Source: Deltaproteobacteria bacterium HGW-Deltaproteobacteria-15
Lineage (GTDB): Bacteria; Desulfobacterota; DSM-4660; Desulfatiglandales; HGW-15
Reading direction: 5' to 3'
Length of the DNA stretch: 64,000 bases
NCBI GenBank assembly: GCA_002840535.1
Contig: PHBH01000009.1
Span: 121,623 to 185,622 of the forward strand
Positions 56,018 through 64,000 of this stretch are shown here, piece after piece. Numbering within the stretch: the first letter of the stretch is position 1; each line of letters opens with the position of its first letter. Below the pieces are notes generated by a model that searched no databases, had not been told where the DNA came from, and saw only the letters and a list, made by a program, of their open reading frames with translations. The translations under genes were made by a program, and so were the position numbers.

Positions 56018-56130
56018 AAACCGCCAAGACGCCAAGTTCGCTAAGGTAAGACAATTGGTTTTTCACCCCGGAAGGACTTCCGGGGTGAAAAACCAAATAC
56101 TTCGCGTTCTTTGAGTCTTAGCGGTTCTCT
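56018..56130. repeat. Composite intergenic repeat with 20-bp perfect hairpin
   Basis: AAACCGCCAAGACGCCAAG (56018-56036) opens the element and a degenerate complement (about 56101-56130) closes it. Inside is a perfect 20-bp inverted repeat (56055-56074 with 56077-56096, a 2-nt loop, arms TTGGTTTTTCACCCCGGAAG). The 19-nt opening repeat matches 40552-40570 exactly on the opposite strand. It lies between two convergent genes and may act as a bidirectional terminator. Confidence 0.8.
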
Positions 56131-56135
56131 TTTCT

Positions 56136-57041
56136 TCAATCCAGCAGATCGCGCAACGCGAGTGCCATATCCGGAAACCGGAATTGAAATCCCGCACTCA
56201 GAAGCCTTTTCGGAATGACCCTCTGCCCTTTCACAATCACCGATGCGAATTCCCCAAGGATCATCTTCAAAACAAATTCCGGCACCGCCGGCATGAAGGT
56301 GGGTTTCCCCATCTCCTCCCCAATGATGCGGGTCATCTCCTCATTGGTAACCGGATATGGGGCCGTGCAGTTGATCGGCCCCGAAAGATCCTTTCTCTCC
56401 AGGAGATAGAGGTAGACGGCTGCGAGATCCTGCTCATGGATCCATGAAAACCATTGTTTTCCACTGCCGAGGGGGCTCCCAAGATACCATTTGAATACCG
56501 GGACCATCTGCTTGAGGGCGCCCCCGTTCCTGCCAAGGACCACGCCGAAGCGGAGAATGACCACCTCAGCTCCATGATCCGCCGCCCGCATAGCTGCGCT
56601 CTCCCATTCCCTGCTCAACGAGGCCAAAAATCCTTCTCCTGAAGAACTCGACTCATCCAGCAGTTCGTCGCCTCGAACGCCATAGAACCCGACCGCAGAG
56701 GTGCTCAGAAGCCGGATTCCTTTCCTGTTCCCGCGTGAGAGAGCCTCCACGAGATTTTCCGTAACCAGGAGGCGGCTTTCCCGAATGTCGGCCTTTCTCT
56801 TCTTGGTCCAGCGCTGGAAAATGGACGAACCCGCCAGATTCACGATCACATCATGATCGGAAACCTTCTCCTGCCATTTTCCTCTGGCAGTCGGGTCGCC
56901 CGACAGGTACGACAGGCCGGCCGTGTGCGACTCCGCCCTTGAGCTGCGGGTGAGCACCGTCACTTGATGCCCCTGCCGGAGAAACGCATCCGTGAGCACT
57001 CTCCCCACAAATCCGGTTCCCCCGGTCATGAAAATTTTCAT
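56136..57041 (-). CDS. TIGR01777-family epimerase-like protein (SDR39U1/YfcH type)
   Basis: The 301-residue extended short-chain dehydrogenase-like protein has MTGGTGFVGRVLTDAFLRQG with the GxxGxxG NAD(P) loop, VIVNLAGSSIFQRWTKKRK, the RxSRL and STSAVGFYG segments and a C-terminal DUF1731-like part (PKRLLSAGFQFRFPDM). The family is widespread and conserved, but its reaction is not established. ATG 57041 is supported by the exact family start MKIFMTGGTGFVG. It converges on the small acidic protein and starts 362 nt from the DUF3999 stop. Confidence 0.92.
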   Translation of the reverse strand: MKIFMTGGTGFVGRVLTDAFLRQGHQVTVLTRSSRAESHTAGLSYLSGDPTARGKWQEKVSDHDVIVNLAGSSIFQRWTKKRKADIRESRLLVTENLVEALSRGNRKGIRLLSTSAVGFYGVRGDELLDESSSSGEGFLASLSREWESAAMRAADHGAEVVILRFGVVLGRNGGALKQMVPVFKWYLGSPLGSGKQWFSWIHEQDLAAVYLYLLERKDLSGPINCTAPYPVTNEEMTRIIGEEMGKPTFMPAVPEFVLKMILGEFASVIVKGQRVIPKRLLSAGFQFRFPDMALALRDLLD

Positions 57042-57403
57042 GGGTCGCTCCCCTTGGCTGGTTGTATGTTGTCCCCTTCCTCCTTCTTCGCCAAGCTACG
57101 GAGGACAGGTCGCTCTATCCATCATAATAGTCACGCCTGGGGCTTGCTGCATACCATTGTACAGAATTCTCGAATCAGATCACCACCCGCGGTTGGCTCC
57201 CCATTCCACATCTAAAGAATGGCGCCGGCATTCTCCTGCTGACAGACTTCCTGGTTGAAAGGGTCTCACAGAGAAGACACCGTAGAGGTGGAAGAGGATG
57301 ATGTGTAAAAGGAAGTGAATACAGAGAAGGCCCAAACCGGGCACTCCTTTTTGGAAACGACGGGTGTTGCGCATTGCTCTCCCCATGAGATCGAAAACAG
57401 CGG
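57042..57403 (-). other. Gap between epimerase-like gene and DUF3999 gene
   Basis: No gene, promoter, hairpin or repeat that I can support lies in these 362 nt. It is the likely place of the promoter of the epimerase-like gene on the minus strand, but I see no good match to the consensus. Confidence 0.4.
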
Positions 57404-59473
57404 CTACTTCATGGTTTCGCCAGGCTTCTTAGGCAGCAGGCGCGCAATCACAACAAACAGCACTACCACAACGGCACATAACGAGATCCAAAATACCCAG
57501 CCACCCTTTCCCGCAACGATTCCACCTTCCGACCATGAAGATCTCTTGAGCTGCTGCATCTCGGACAAGGAAGCTTTCGATCTTTCCGCAGAAAGGAGCC
57601 GCGAAGCGACGAGGTCAATATCATAATGTGGGTATTGGGCTTTGGGGTTGCCATAATAGAGGAAGATTTCCTCATCAAGAGACGACTTAAAAACCACACG
57701 TGTGGCTGGGTAGTATATTTGAAAGTTGTTTAGCTCCAGGGGCAAATTGTTGCCGACTTCCACTTCGAGGACCAGTTTTGCCGTGCTCGTTGATGATAAT
57801 GCAAGTTCGAGCTTTTTCTTCTTATCATCAGGGGTTCGCGCCCAGGTGGCTGCGCCCAGGGTAACGTTCCGGACATTGCCGCGCTTATCCGGAACCTCCT
57901 CCAGCAACCGCGCACTTCGCTTGAAAAAAGGATTGTTCGTCTCGCAGGTCAGCCTCGTAAGAGGAAGCGATGGATTCGGTAGATGGATGATCCACCTGCT
58001 CACATCCGGACGCTTTGGGTCATCCGCCCTATCGACAGCCGGAACCAGGCTCCGCGTTATCGATGTACGCTCCAGGAGGTAGGGCAGTTGCTTTCCATTC
58101 TGGATTACGCGTAAGTCCTGGAAAGTGGGCCTGGCGCGAGAGAGGGTTTCCAGATCCAGATCTGCTTGTTGCACGCCTGGCTTGGTTAGACTCAACCGCT
58201 TGCGAAAACTCCATTCCGAGAGGTCGATGGCAGCGCCGATCCCCTGGATCTCGGGAAGTGGCTCTCCGGCTCGCCAGCCCGGGTTGGCCTCAAGCGGGGT
58301 GAGATCAAGAGGGATTATGAGCGCCGCATTGAGTTCTGCCGTCATCGAACTGAGATCATAACGTGGCGCAGCGCAGCTGGGGTTTCCTGAGAGCAAATGA
58401 AACTGCCCTGCCTCTTTGGCCAGCCATGAAACGTAGACCGGCCGGCGGAAGGCGCGGAAACTCGTGAGGGAAAGCGGCGGTGAATCGCCGTTCTGCAATG
58501 TGACGATAAGCTCGCCTTTGGGGATGGTGACGTTCTCGGCGAAAATGAGCGATGAGACCGTGTCATGGCCTTCCATGGCAACCCTGTAGATGGTTCCACG
58601 GGCGAGCACATTCTCCCTTATCTCGTCTTCCACCACCTGGCGATATGCGAGTGAGACCTGGCGCGAAAAAAGCGGATCAACCGCCTCTATCTCGATCCCG
58701 GCAAGGGTCACGTTGGCACCGGCCGCACGCAAGGTAACGCGGCTCTGTTCGTCGTCCTCGTCCCGACCGACGACTCGGATGTCGAGCGGCTCAGAGGCCA
58801 CAGGATCCGGCTCGGCGGCGTGAACTTGCGCGCCTGTGAGAGGAATCGGGCTTGTGCGGCTGTCATCCAGTTTTACGCGCAGGTGCGCCCATGCGCCGGG
58901 TGGAAATTCCAGGTGGAGCCGCCCTGCCCCGTTCCGTTGATGAAAGATCGGGTTTGCCTGCAGGATCGGCTGCCAGGTTTCTCCATCGGAGGAACCCTCG
59001 AGCGTGGCTGCTTTGATGAAATCGCGGGCAGGAGTCGAGAGCGTTACCCGGTCGATGAGCCGGTTGCTCCCGGTTTCGAACGTGGCGACAGTGAGCTTGT
59101 CCTCTATCGCGACGCGAAAATTGAGAGCATCTCCCACAAACTTCGGCGCCGGGACCGGGCGATCGATCCGGAATGGGATTTCATTGCCCTTGGAATCATA
59201 GAGGCGCAAGTCCTCAAGGCCGGATCGTGCTGCGTCAAGTGTTGCGAGCGGGAGGTCCAGCTTGATGAACCCTCTCCTGTCCACCTGAAAAGTCTGGAGG
59301 TTTTTCCAATCCGAAGGGAACTGGGCTGCATGGCCATTTGCCCAAAGCAGGCAAAGGAAAGCAGATAAGGCGCTCGCTGCCAAATGAAAATAGCGAGCAC
59401 GAATCCGAGCCCGGCGGCTTTTTACATTCCGCCGGATACCGTGAGTGCAGGGGCTGATTATTGAACTCATCAT
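57404..59473 (-). CDS. DUF3999-family protein
   Basis: The 689-residue protein begins with a basic N-terminus and one signal/anchor segment (about 30-48), then a long beta-rich region with repeated carbohydrate-binding-like folds (FIKLDLPLATLDAA, LEDLRLYDSKGNEIPF), and ends with a single membrane segment (VFWISLCAVVVVLFVVIARLL) and a short tail. This layout and the pairing with a DUF2339 gene fit DUF3999. The function is unknown. Its ATG overlaps the DUF2339 stop by 4 nt, so the pair is translated together. ATG at 59470 is an alternative one codon later. Confidence 0.88.
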   Translation of the reverse strand: MMSSIISPCTHGIRRNVKSRRARIRARYFHLAASALSAFLCLLWANGHAAQFPSDWKNLQTFQVDRRGFIKLDLPLATLDAARSGLEDLRLYDSKGNEIPFRIDRPVPAPKFVGDALNFRVAIEDKLTVATFETGSNRLIDRVTLSTPARDFIKAATLEGSSDGETWQPILQANPIFHQRNGAGRLHLEFPPGAWAHLRVKLDDSRTSPIPLTGAQVHAAEPDPVASEPLDIRVVGRDEDDEQSRVTLRAAGANVTLAGIEIEAVDPLFSRQVSLAYRQVVEDEIRENVLARGTIYRVAMEGHDTVSSLIFAENVTIPKGELIVTLQNGDSPPLSLTSFRAFRRPVYVSWLAKEAGQFHLLSGNPSCAAPRYDLSSMTAELNAALIIPLDLTPLEANPGWRAGEPLPEIQGIGAAIDLSEWSFRKRLSLTKPGVQQADLDLETLSRARPTFQDLRVIQNGKQLPYLLERTSITRSLVPAVDRADDPKRPDVSRWIIHLPNPSLPLTRLTCETNNPFFKRSARLLEEVPDKRGNVRNVTLGAATWARTPDDKKKKLELALSSTSTAKLVLEVEVGNNLPLELNNFQIYYPATRVVFKSSLDEEIFLYYGNPKAQYPHYDIDLVASRLLSAERSKASLSEMQQLKRSSWSEGGIVAGKGGWVFWISLCAVVVVLFVVIARLLPKKPGETMK

Positions 59474-62400
59474 GATCGCTCCTCCATGGTCCGTGCCTTC
59501 TCAACGCCGGCGGAGAGAAACCGTTGGTAGAGGAACGAGACCGGAATGAGCACGAGCGCCAGCCCCAGCAGCGAGCCGATGCGATAAAGGCCGCCAAGAC
59601 GCCAGAGATCGTGGAGAAAAAGCTTTACCAGGGTGGTCACCAGGAGACCTATGCCCGCATAACGCGCCCATCGGACTTGCCTGAGGATGCCGGATAGAAG
59701 CAACGCGAATGCGAATACTCCCCACGCCAGCGAGTAGGTCATGTCGCGTCCGAAGTTGCCTGAGAATTCGAAGGTGATAGTTCTCCCGACACTGAAGTAG
59801 TCTGCAATTTCAATATTGACAAGCAAAAACGCCAGCACGGTGCCAAGGCCTGCCAGTATAGGCGGCGCATTCACGTTCCTTATGAGGTTGTGCGGCGGCC
59901 CGAGCAGGCGTGCGGCAGCGAAAAGACAAAGTGTCACGATGCCATAGGCGTACAAATACCAATTAAGGATCGCCGCCTGCGCACGCACATGGTAAGTGAG
60001 GACGGCAGGGTTGAACGCAAGGCGTACAAATGCGGTGACCAGCAGTGCTGCGCCGACCCACCTCAATCCGTCATGAGGTACTCGATGGAAAAGCCACAGC
60101 AGTGCCGCGCCTTCGAGAGCCCAGCTGATCGTGATCCACTGCTTTTCAAATTGGATCGGAAAGATGAGGGTGACAAAGAAGAGAGTCACGCCCCCGAATA
60201 GCGCAACCTGCGCTCTATGAATGGGCGCTTCCGGGAAGATCCGCAGCACGCGGCTAAGAGCGACCAGAGATGCTATGGCGAAGGCTGCCGGCAATGCGCC
60301 CATATAAGGAATTCCATAGGCAAGCACCATTAGTTTATAAAGAAGGAAGAACTGAGCAGGTCCGGCGAGCGCGGACGCCACCCATGGCAGAATACGATGC
60401 CGGACGCCCGGCATGACAAACGGAAAAATGGTGTAGAGCCCATAGAAGCCGACGTACCAGAGGAGCGGCGCTGTGGCATGGTCGGGTTCCAACCAGGAGA
60501 AATGCCAGGTCGCTTCCAGCAGCACCACCCCGGCAAGGCCGGCCAAACCTACCCAGTCTGTCTCCAGGTACCGCACCATTGCGAGAAGAAGGACCGCCAT
60601 CAGCGCAGCAAGTCCGAACACCGAAGAGGGATCGCTGAGCGGCAGGCGAACTGTCAGCAGGACCAGAAGGAGGAAAGGAAGAAGGGCCGAGAGGGCGGAA
60701 ATGAGCGCACCGGAAATCTCCGGCCGCGAGAATTTTTCCATCAGCGGAGCCCAGGACCCGGGCAAGCTCTTTAGTTCCGGCCTTCCCACGGTCGTAAATC
60801 GCCTGGCTGCGAAGAGCCCAATGGCAAAGAAAAAGAGGGCGAAGCCTCCGATGACGGATAGTCCTTCAGGCAGGCCTGTCGGAACCGCGCGCATGTTAAA
60901 GATCCACAAAAATGTCGCGAGCACCGTGACAACCATTACGGCAAGGATGCCAAGCACGGATGCTGTGGCAAACGCGAGGATTACTGCGAGCATGTCGATC
61001 ACCAGGATGGCCGGCCAGATCAAGGGCGAAATCGGGGTGAGACTGCAGATAGGGACTATGACAAGCACCAGCGACAATATGGGGAATACGGCTGTCCACC
61101 CGGTCGGCCTGTCGGAAGGGCGAAACCGTTCAAGGAGCACGGGAAAGATCGAGTGCAGAAGCGCGAAAATCAGGTAGAGCGCGAGAGCGTCATAAAGCAG
61201 CGCGTCTGTCAGGAAGCGGAGGGTCCACAACATGAGCAGGGCAAATCCGCTGCTCCCGGCCGCAAAGCTCACCTGGTGCATCTCCTTGCGAATAGCCGAA
61301 AGGACGAGTAATACTCCGTCCACTGCAAAAAAGAATCCGAAGAAGATCCATGGACTGTCGATGACCACGGAATAAGGTTTCGCCAACAGGTAGAAAGAAA
61401 AGGCAATTGCCGCAGCGGGCATCAGGAGGCAGGAAGCGCGAAGGAATCTTTCCACTTGCTCCTTTCGATGGGCGTAAAACATCGAAAGCATATACAGCAC
61501 CGCAAAAAAGAGGAATATCCCCATGCCGGTCACTGTCTTCTCAGCAGTGAAGAATCTGACCGCCCAACCGATTTGCATTATGACGGTAGCTGCGGCTGAG
61601 AGGATGGTGAGGTAATTCCACCGGTTATATAGAGCCACCGCGAGCAACCCCACATCGAGGAGGGCAATGTAGCTGAAAAGGCCAAACGGTCGGTCCACTC
61701 CAGTGGAGAGCAATGGCGGCGTCAGGAATCCGCCCAGCAAGCCGAGAATGGCCACGGTCGGTGACTCCAGCCTTGAGGCAAGCAAAAAAGCCGTGGCAGT
61801 GACGAGCGACATCAGCGCGAAAGCGGTTGTGTTCCCTATGAAGCGATAAAATGAGCATGATGCGAAGATATCGGCATAGAGCACAAGCACTCCAGCGGCC
61901 GTGAGGGCCTGAACGAGGACCGCATAACGCTCCCGATCAAGACGCAGTCCGCCGACAAGAAGCCCCAGCCCGGTGATGATGCCCATTGCTACCCGCACAG
62001 GCGGTGTGACGATTCCCTGATCAAAGGACCACTTGAGGAAAAAGGCCACTCCCAGAAAGAGCGCAAGTCCGGCAGCCCAGGCGAAGAGCTTGACTCCAAG
62101 GAATTGCTCCAGGTCAAGGCGAGGCCTTGAGAGTGCGATAGGTGGTAAGTTTGGTCTTGTAACCACCTGATCGGCCTCGGGCGCCTCGGTTGATTCTCCT
62201 GAAGAAAGGTCCAGGGTTAGGTCGGGCTGGGATTCGGGGTTATCTACCGTCTGAGGAACGAAATCGTGAACCCGGTCGCTTGTGGTCTCAGCAACCGTCT
62301 GAGACGCGGGGACCGACTGGCCCTTTGGTTCACCAGCCCCTTCCGGCAACACCGTGCCTAACTTCTTCAAATGAAGAAGTTCTGCCTCTACTTTATTGAG

Positions 62401-62508
62401 CCTGAGGATGATGTCGAGAGTTCGTCGACTTGCCTCGTTTGAGCGCCGACGTGTCTGCAAAGTGACGATTATCAGGACCGACAACAGCAAAAGCAGGAGC
62501 AGGCTCAT
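59470..62508 (-). CDS. DUF2339-family polytopic membrane protein
   Basis: The 1012-residue protein has one N-terminal membrane segment, a soluble coiled-coil and Pro/Glu-rich linker (about 20-130) and then more than 20 hydrophobic segments to the end. The sequence LGVKLFAWAAGLALFLGVAF after the linker is typical of DUF2339. The family often sits with DUF3999, as here, and may be an envelope glycan- or polymer-handling complex, but this is not known. The size is at the long end of the family. ATG 62508 is clear. Confidence 0.9.
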   Translation of the reverse strand: MSLLLLLLLSVLIIVTLQTRRRSNEASRRTLDIILRLNKVEAELLHLKKLGTVLPEGAGEPKGQSVPASQTVAETTSDRVHDFVPQTVDNPESQPDLTLDLSSGESTEAPEADQVVTRPNLPPIALSRPRLDLEQFLGVKLFAWAAGLALFLGVAFFLKWSFDQGIVTPPVRVAMGIITGLGLLVGGLRLDRERYAVLVQALTAAGVLVLYADIFASCSFYRFIGNTTAFALMSLVTATAFLLASRLESPTVAILGLLGGFLTPPLLSTGVDRPFGLFSYIALLDVGLLAVALYNRWNYLTILSAAATVIMQIGWAVRFFTAEKTVTGMGIFLFFAVLYMLSMFYAHRKEQVERFLRASCLLMPAAAIAFSFYLLAKPYSVVIDSPWIFFGFFFAVDGVLLVLSAIRKEMHQVSFAAGSSGFALLMLWTLRFLTDALLYDALALYLIFALLHSIFPVLLERFRPSDRPTGWTAVFPILSLVLVIVPICSLTPISPLIWPAILVIDMLAVILAFATASVLGILAVMVVTVLATFLWIFNMRAVPTGLPEGLSVIGGFALFFFAIGLFAARRFTTVGRPELKSLPGSWAPLMEKFSRPEISGALISALSALLPFLLLVLLTVRLPLSDPSSVFGLAALMAVLLLAMVRYLETDWVGLAGLAGVVLLEATWHFSWLEPDHATAPLLWYVGFYGLYTIFPFVMPGVRHRILPWVASALAGPAQFFLLYKLMVLAYGIPYMGALPAAFAIASLVALSRVLRIFPEAPIHRAQVALFGGVTLFFVTLIFPIQFEKQWITISWALEGAALLWLFHRVPHDGLRWVGAALLVTAFVRLAFNPAVLTYHVRAQAAILNWYLYAYGIVTLCLFAAARLLGPPHNLIRNVNAPPILAGLGTVLAFLLVNIEIADYFSVGRTITFEFSGNFGRDMTYSLAWGVFAFALLLSGILRQVRWARYAGIGLLVTTLVKLFLHDLWRLGGLYRIGSLLGLALVLIPVSFLYQRFLSAGVEKARTMEERS

Positions 62509-62556
62509 GAAGACCTCAGTCTGATAAAAGGGAACAGCCGCTGACCGCCCTCAATC

Positions 62557-63564
62557 CTATGGTCTTGCGCTTCCAAGCATCTGGATGGCCTCCGCAACCA
62601 CAGGAGAGTCCTTCCGATTGGTCAGAATCGTGAACATGACCAGGACATCCGCTACGATCAAGCCGCCGTGAGTCATATGCCGGTATTCTCCCGGCGGAAG
62701 CGGAGATGTCTTGTCCGTCAGGGTGTAGTAGTACCCCACCCCAGCCCTTCCTAGCAACTCATTCATTGCAATCTTCTTTTCCACTGCATTCGATAGGAGG
62801 CTGCCGCCTTCCTCTTCAATCATCTTTCTCAGAATAGCCGGATTTCTGAGCTCGCTTTCCTTTTCCAGCGGGATCGGGCTCAACATGAGCCTGGACTGCA
62901 TATCATTTCCTTGAGTGAACGTGATGGTTCGAAACGGCTGCCCTTTTTCCTGTGTGAATTCGTCGATCCACGTCTGAGGCACTGTGAGCACAACGCTCCG
63001 CTCTCCTGATGCGTTGTAGCGGACATCCAGGTTCTTGCTTTGACTCTTCCGGATAAACCCGACCTTTGACAGCATCGATTCAAGAAATGAAGCATCTTCC
63101 GGGCGATAAAACGTCTTGGATAGATGAAAGTAGAGCCGGTAATCATCCTTGACACAGTATGCGAGGACATTCTTCTGATTCAAGGGCACACCCTGGTGCT
63201 CCTTGATGACGTATTCAAGGGTCGCCGTCTGGCCAGCTTCTCCCATCTTGACTTGATCAAATTTGAAAGGGCTTTGCTTAAGGTTCCGCCAATAATACTC
63301 CCTGCACTCCTTTGCCGTGGACTTGCCCGGACCGGCCTCCAGCGAACCCGACAAGGAAAAGCCCGTCTTATTTTTCGTAGACATGAATTGCATTTTCGCG
63401 CCGTTTTCCGCTACAAACTTGTACTCCAGCCCGAACCCGGGCGCAGATATAGCGAGAGTCCAATCCGTGCTATGAGTTGAGAGCGAGAAGTCATCAGCAA
63501 TTGCGACGCTGGCAAACGAACAGCAGAGACAAACGGCAAGGGCGCAGCTTTTTGTTAGCCTCAT
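62557..63564 (-). CDS. Secreted protein of unknown function
   Basis: The 335-residue protein has a signal peptide (about 1-23, CSFASVAIA) and a mature part with no domain I recognise. It shows alternating strands and several Trp, Tyr and Phe residues (STDWTLAISAPGFGLEYKF). ATG 63564 is chosen because GGAGGAACTGTG precedes it on the minus strand; the frame is open further upstream to 63600 but without a site. It lies 48 nt before DUF2339 on the same strand, so it may belong to that operon. Confidence 0.8.
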   Translation of the reverse strand: MRLTKSCALAVCLCCSFASVAIADDFSLSTHSTDWTLAISAPGFGLEYKFVAENGAKMQFMSTKNKTGFSLSGSLEAGPGKSTAKECREYYWRNLKQSPFKFDQVKMGEAGQTATLEYVIKEHQGVPLNQKNVLAYCVKDDYRLYFHLSKTFYRPEDASFLESMLSKVGFIRKSQSKNLDVRYNASGERSVVLTVPQTWIDEFTQEKGQPFRTITFTQGNDMQSRLMLSPIPLEKESELRNPAILRKMIEEEGGSLLSNAVEKKIAMNELLGRAGVGYYYTLTDKTSPLPPGEYRHMTHGGLIVADVLVMFTILTNRKDSPVVAEAIQMLGSARP

Positions 63565-63902
63565 CACAGTTCCTCCTTCTCGCGCAGATCGTGCAAGCAT
63601 CGGGACCTTGTCTCTTTGTGCCCTCAGTGTGGTGGTAAGTTCAATAGCGCATCAAGGTGTTCAAGAATTATGCCTTGGCTTCAAGCCCGAGGGAAAATGC
63701 GGCCATCTTTCTTGAGATGGAAATGAGCGCTTCGTATTTCATTGCAATGATAGGCTTTTTGACGATTGAAGTGAAGGAAGTGTGTTTATCTATTTGTCGT
63801 GGAGCTCGGTCTTGTCGCCGGATGGGAAAGTGAAATTCGACCGCCACGCACAAAACTGAGGGCACGTTGCACAATTTGTTGTGTGAAGAAGTGAAGAAGG
63901 GG
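63565..63902 (-). other. Gap upstream of the secreted protein
   Basis: No gene is supported in these 338 nt. A 10-bp inverted pair, GTGCCCTCAG (63618-63627) and CTGAGGGCAC (63856-63865), is 228 nt apart and may be chance. Confidence 0.4.
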
Positions 63903-63998
63903 TCAGGTCTTGATCGAGGACAAACGCCGGACGATAGCGTCGAGTTTTGCCCTGAAGACTTTATCCCTCCCCGCCTGGATCGAAAATCTCTGATATGC
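63903..63998 (-). CDS. C-terminal end of a gene running off the right edge
   Basis: On the minus strand the frame is open from the right edge to TGA (63905-63903), giving 31 residues: AYQRFSIQAGRDKVFR, then AKLDAIVRRLSSIKT. The basic, helical composition looks like a real protein tail, and the GACCTGACCCC sequence around its stop resembles ends of small transposase genes, but no family can be named from so short a piece. Confidence 0.35.
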   Translation of the reverse strand, partial: AYQRFSIQAGRDKVFRAKLDAIVRRLSSIKT

Positions 63999-64000
63999 CT

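Noticed and set aside
63618..63865. 10-bp inverted pair that might bound a small mobile element
   Set aside because: The arms are short, imperfectly placed and enclose nothing recognisable; chance is a fair explanation.

Overview
The window looks like a chromosomal segment of a Gram-negative, anaerobic Desulfobacterota-type ('deltaproteobacterial') organism. This is inferred from the gene order xerC-hslV-hslU-argB-argD-argF-argG-argH-lptM-lysA-dapF-dapA-dapB, the mix of TRAP transport with acyl-CoA ligases, a NDP-forming acyl-CoA synthetase alpha subunit, hybrid histidine kinases and many TPR proteins. No phage, CRISPR array, rRNA or complete insertion sequence was seen. The species cannot be named from the sequence alone.

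Layout. 1-5.8 kb: an organic-acid uptake and activation module: the end of a TRAP binding protein, dctQ, dctM, an AMP-forming acyl-CoA ligase closed by a strong terminator, and a second ligase-like protein with altered adenylation motifs. 6.2-11.3 kb: a 1573-residue protein of unknown function followed 4 nt later by cutA. 11.3-18.1 kb (minus strand): an MscS channel, a lipoprotein, a TMTC-like membrane/TPR protein and a 7TMR-DISM hybrid histidine kinase. 18.6-22.8 kb: a penicillin-binding-protein-7-like peptidase, an acyl-CoA synthetase alpha subunit and a stand-alone FabF. 22.8-29.5 kb (minus): a Mo hydroxylase (iorAB-like), an MFS carrier, mog and an EF-G-like GTPase. 29.8-46 kb (plus): xerC, hslVU, the arginine and lysine/diaminopimelate genes, folK, a small TRASH protein, transaldolase, a lytic transglycosylase and pgsA, then tRNA-Gly and tRNA-Cys. 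46.4-56 kb: an Fsr-like MFS carrier, a large TPR lipoprotein, a response regulator overlapping an FHA-GAF-PAS hybrid kinase, a PRC-barrel protein with Tyr/Gly/Asp-rich repeats, and two small unknown proteins. 56-64 kb (minus): a TIGR01777 epimerase-like protein, a DUF3999/DUF2339 pair, an unknown secreted protein and the tail of a gene running off the right edge.

Most striking observation: six intergenic spaces hold tandem repeats with a strict or near-strict 7-nt period. The heptamer differs from place to place. In five of the six, two arrays face each other as inverted complements around a core. In the arginine-lysine region the arrays and related repeats occupy nearly all the gaps between genes that are otherwise joined by 4-nt overlaps. 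One array begins in the stop codon of argF and another encodes the end of lptM. Further structured repeats include a 25-bp REP-like inverted repeat, a MITE-like element upstream of the TPR lipoprotein, and a dispersed repeat shared by two of the heptamer-bracketed loci.
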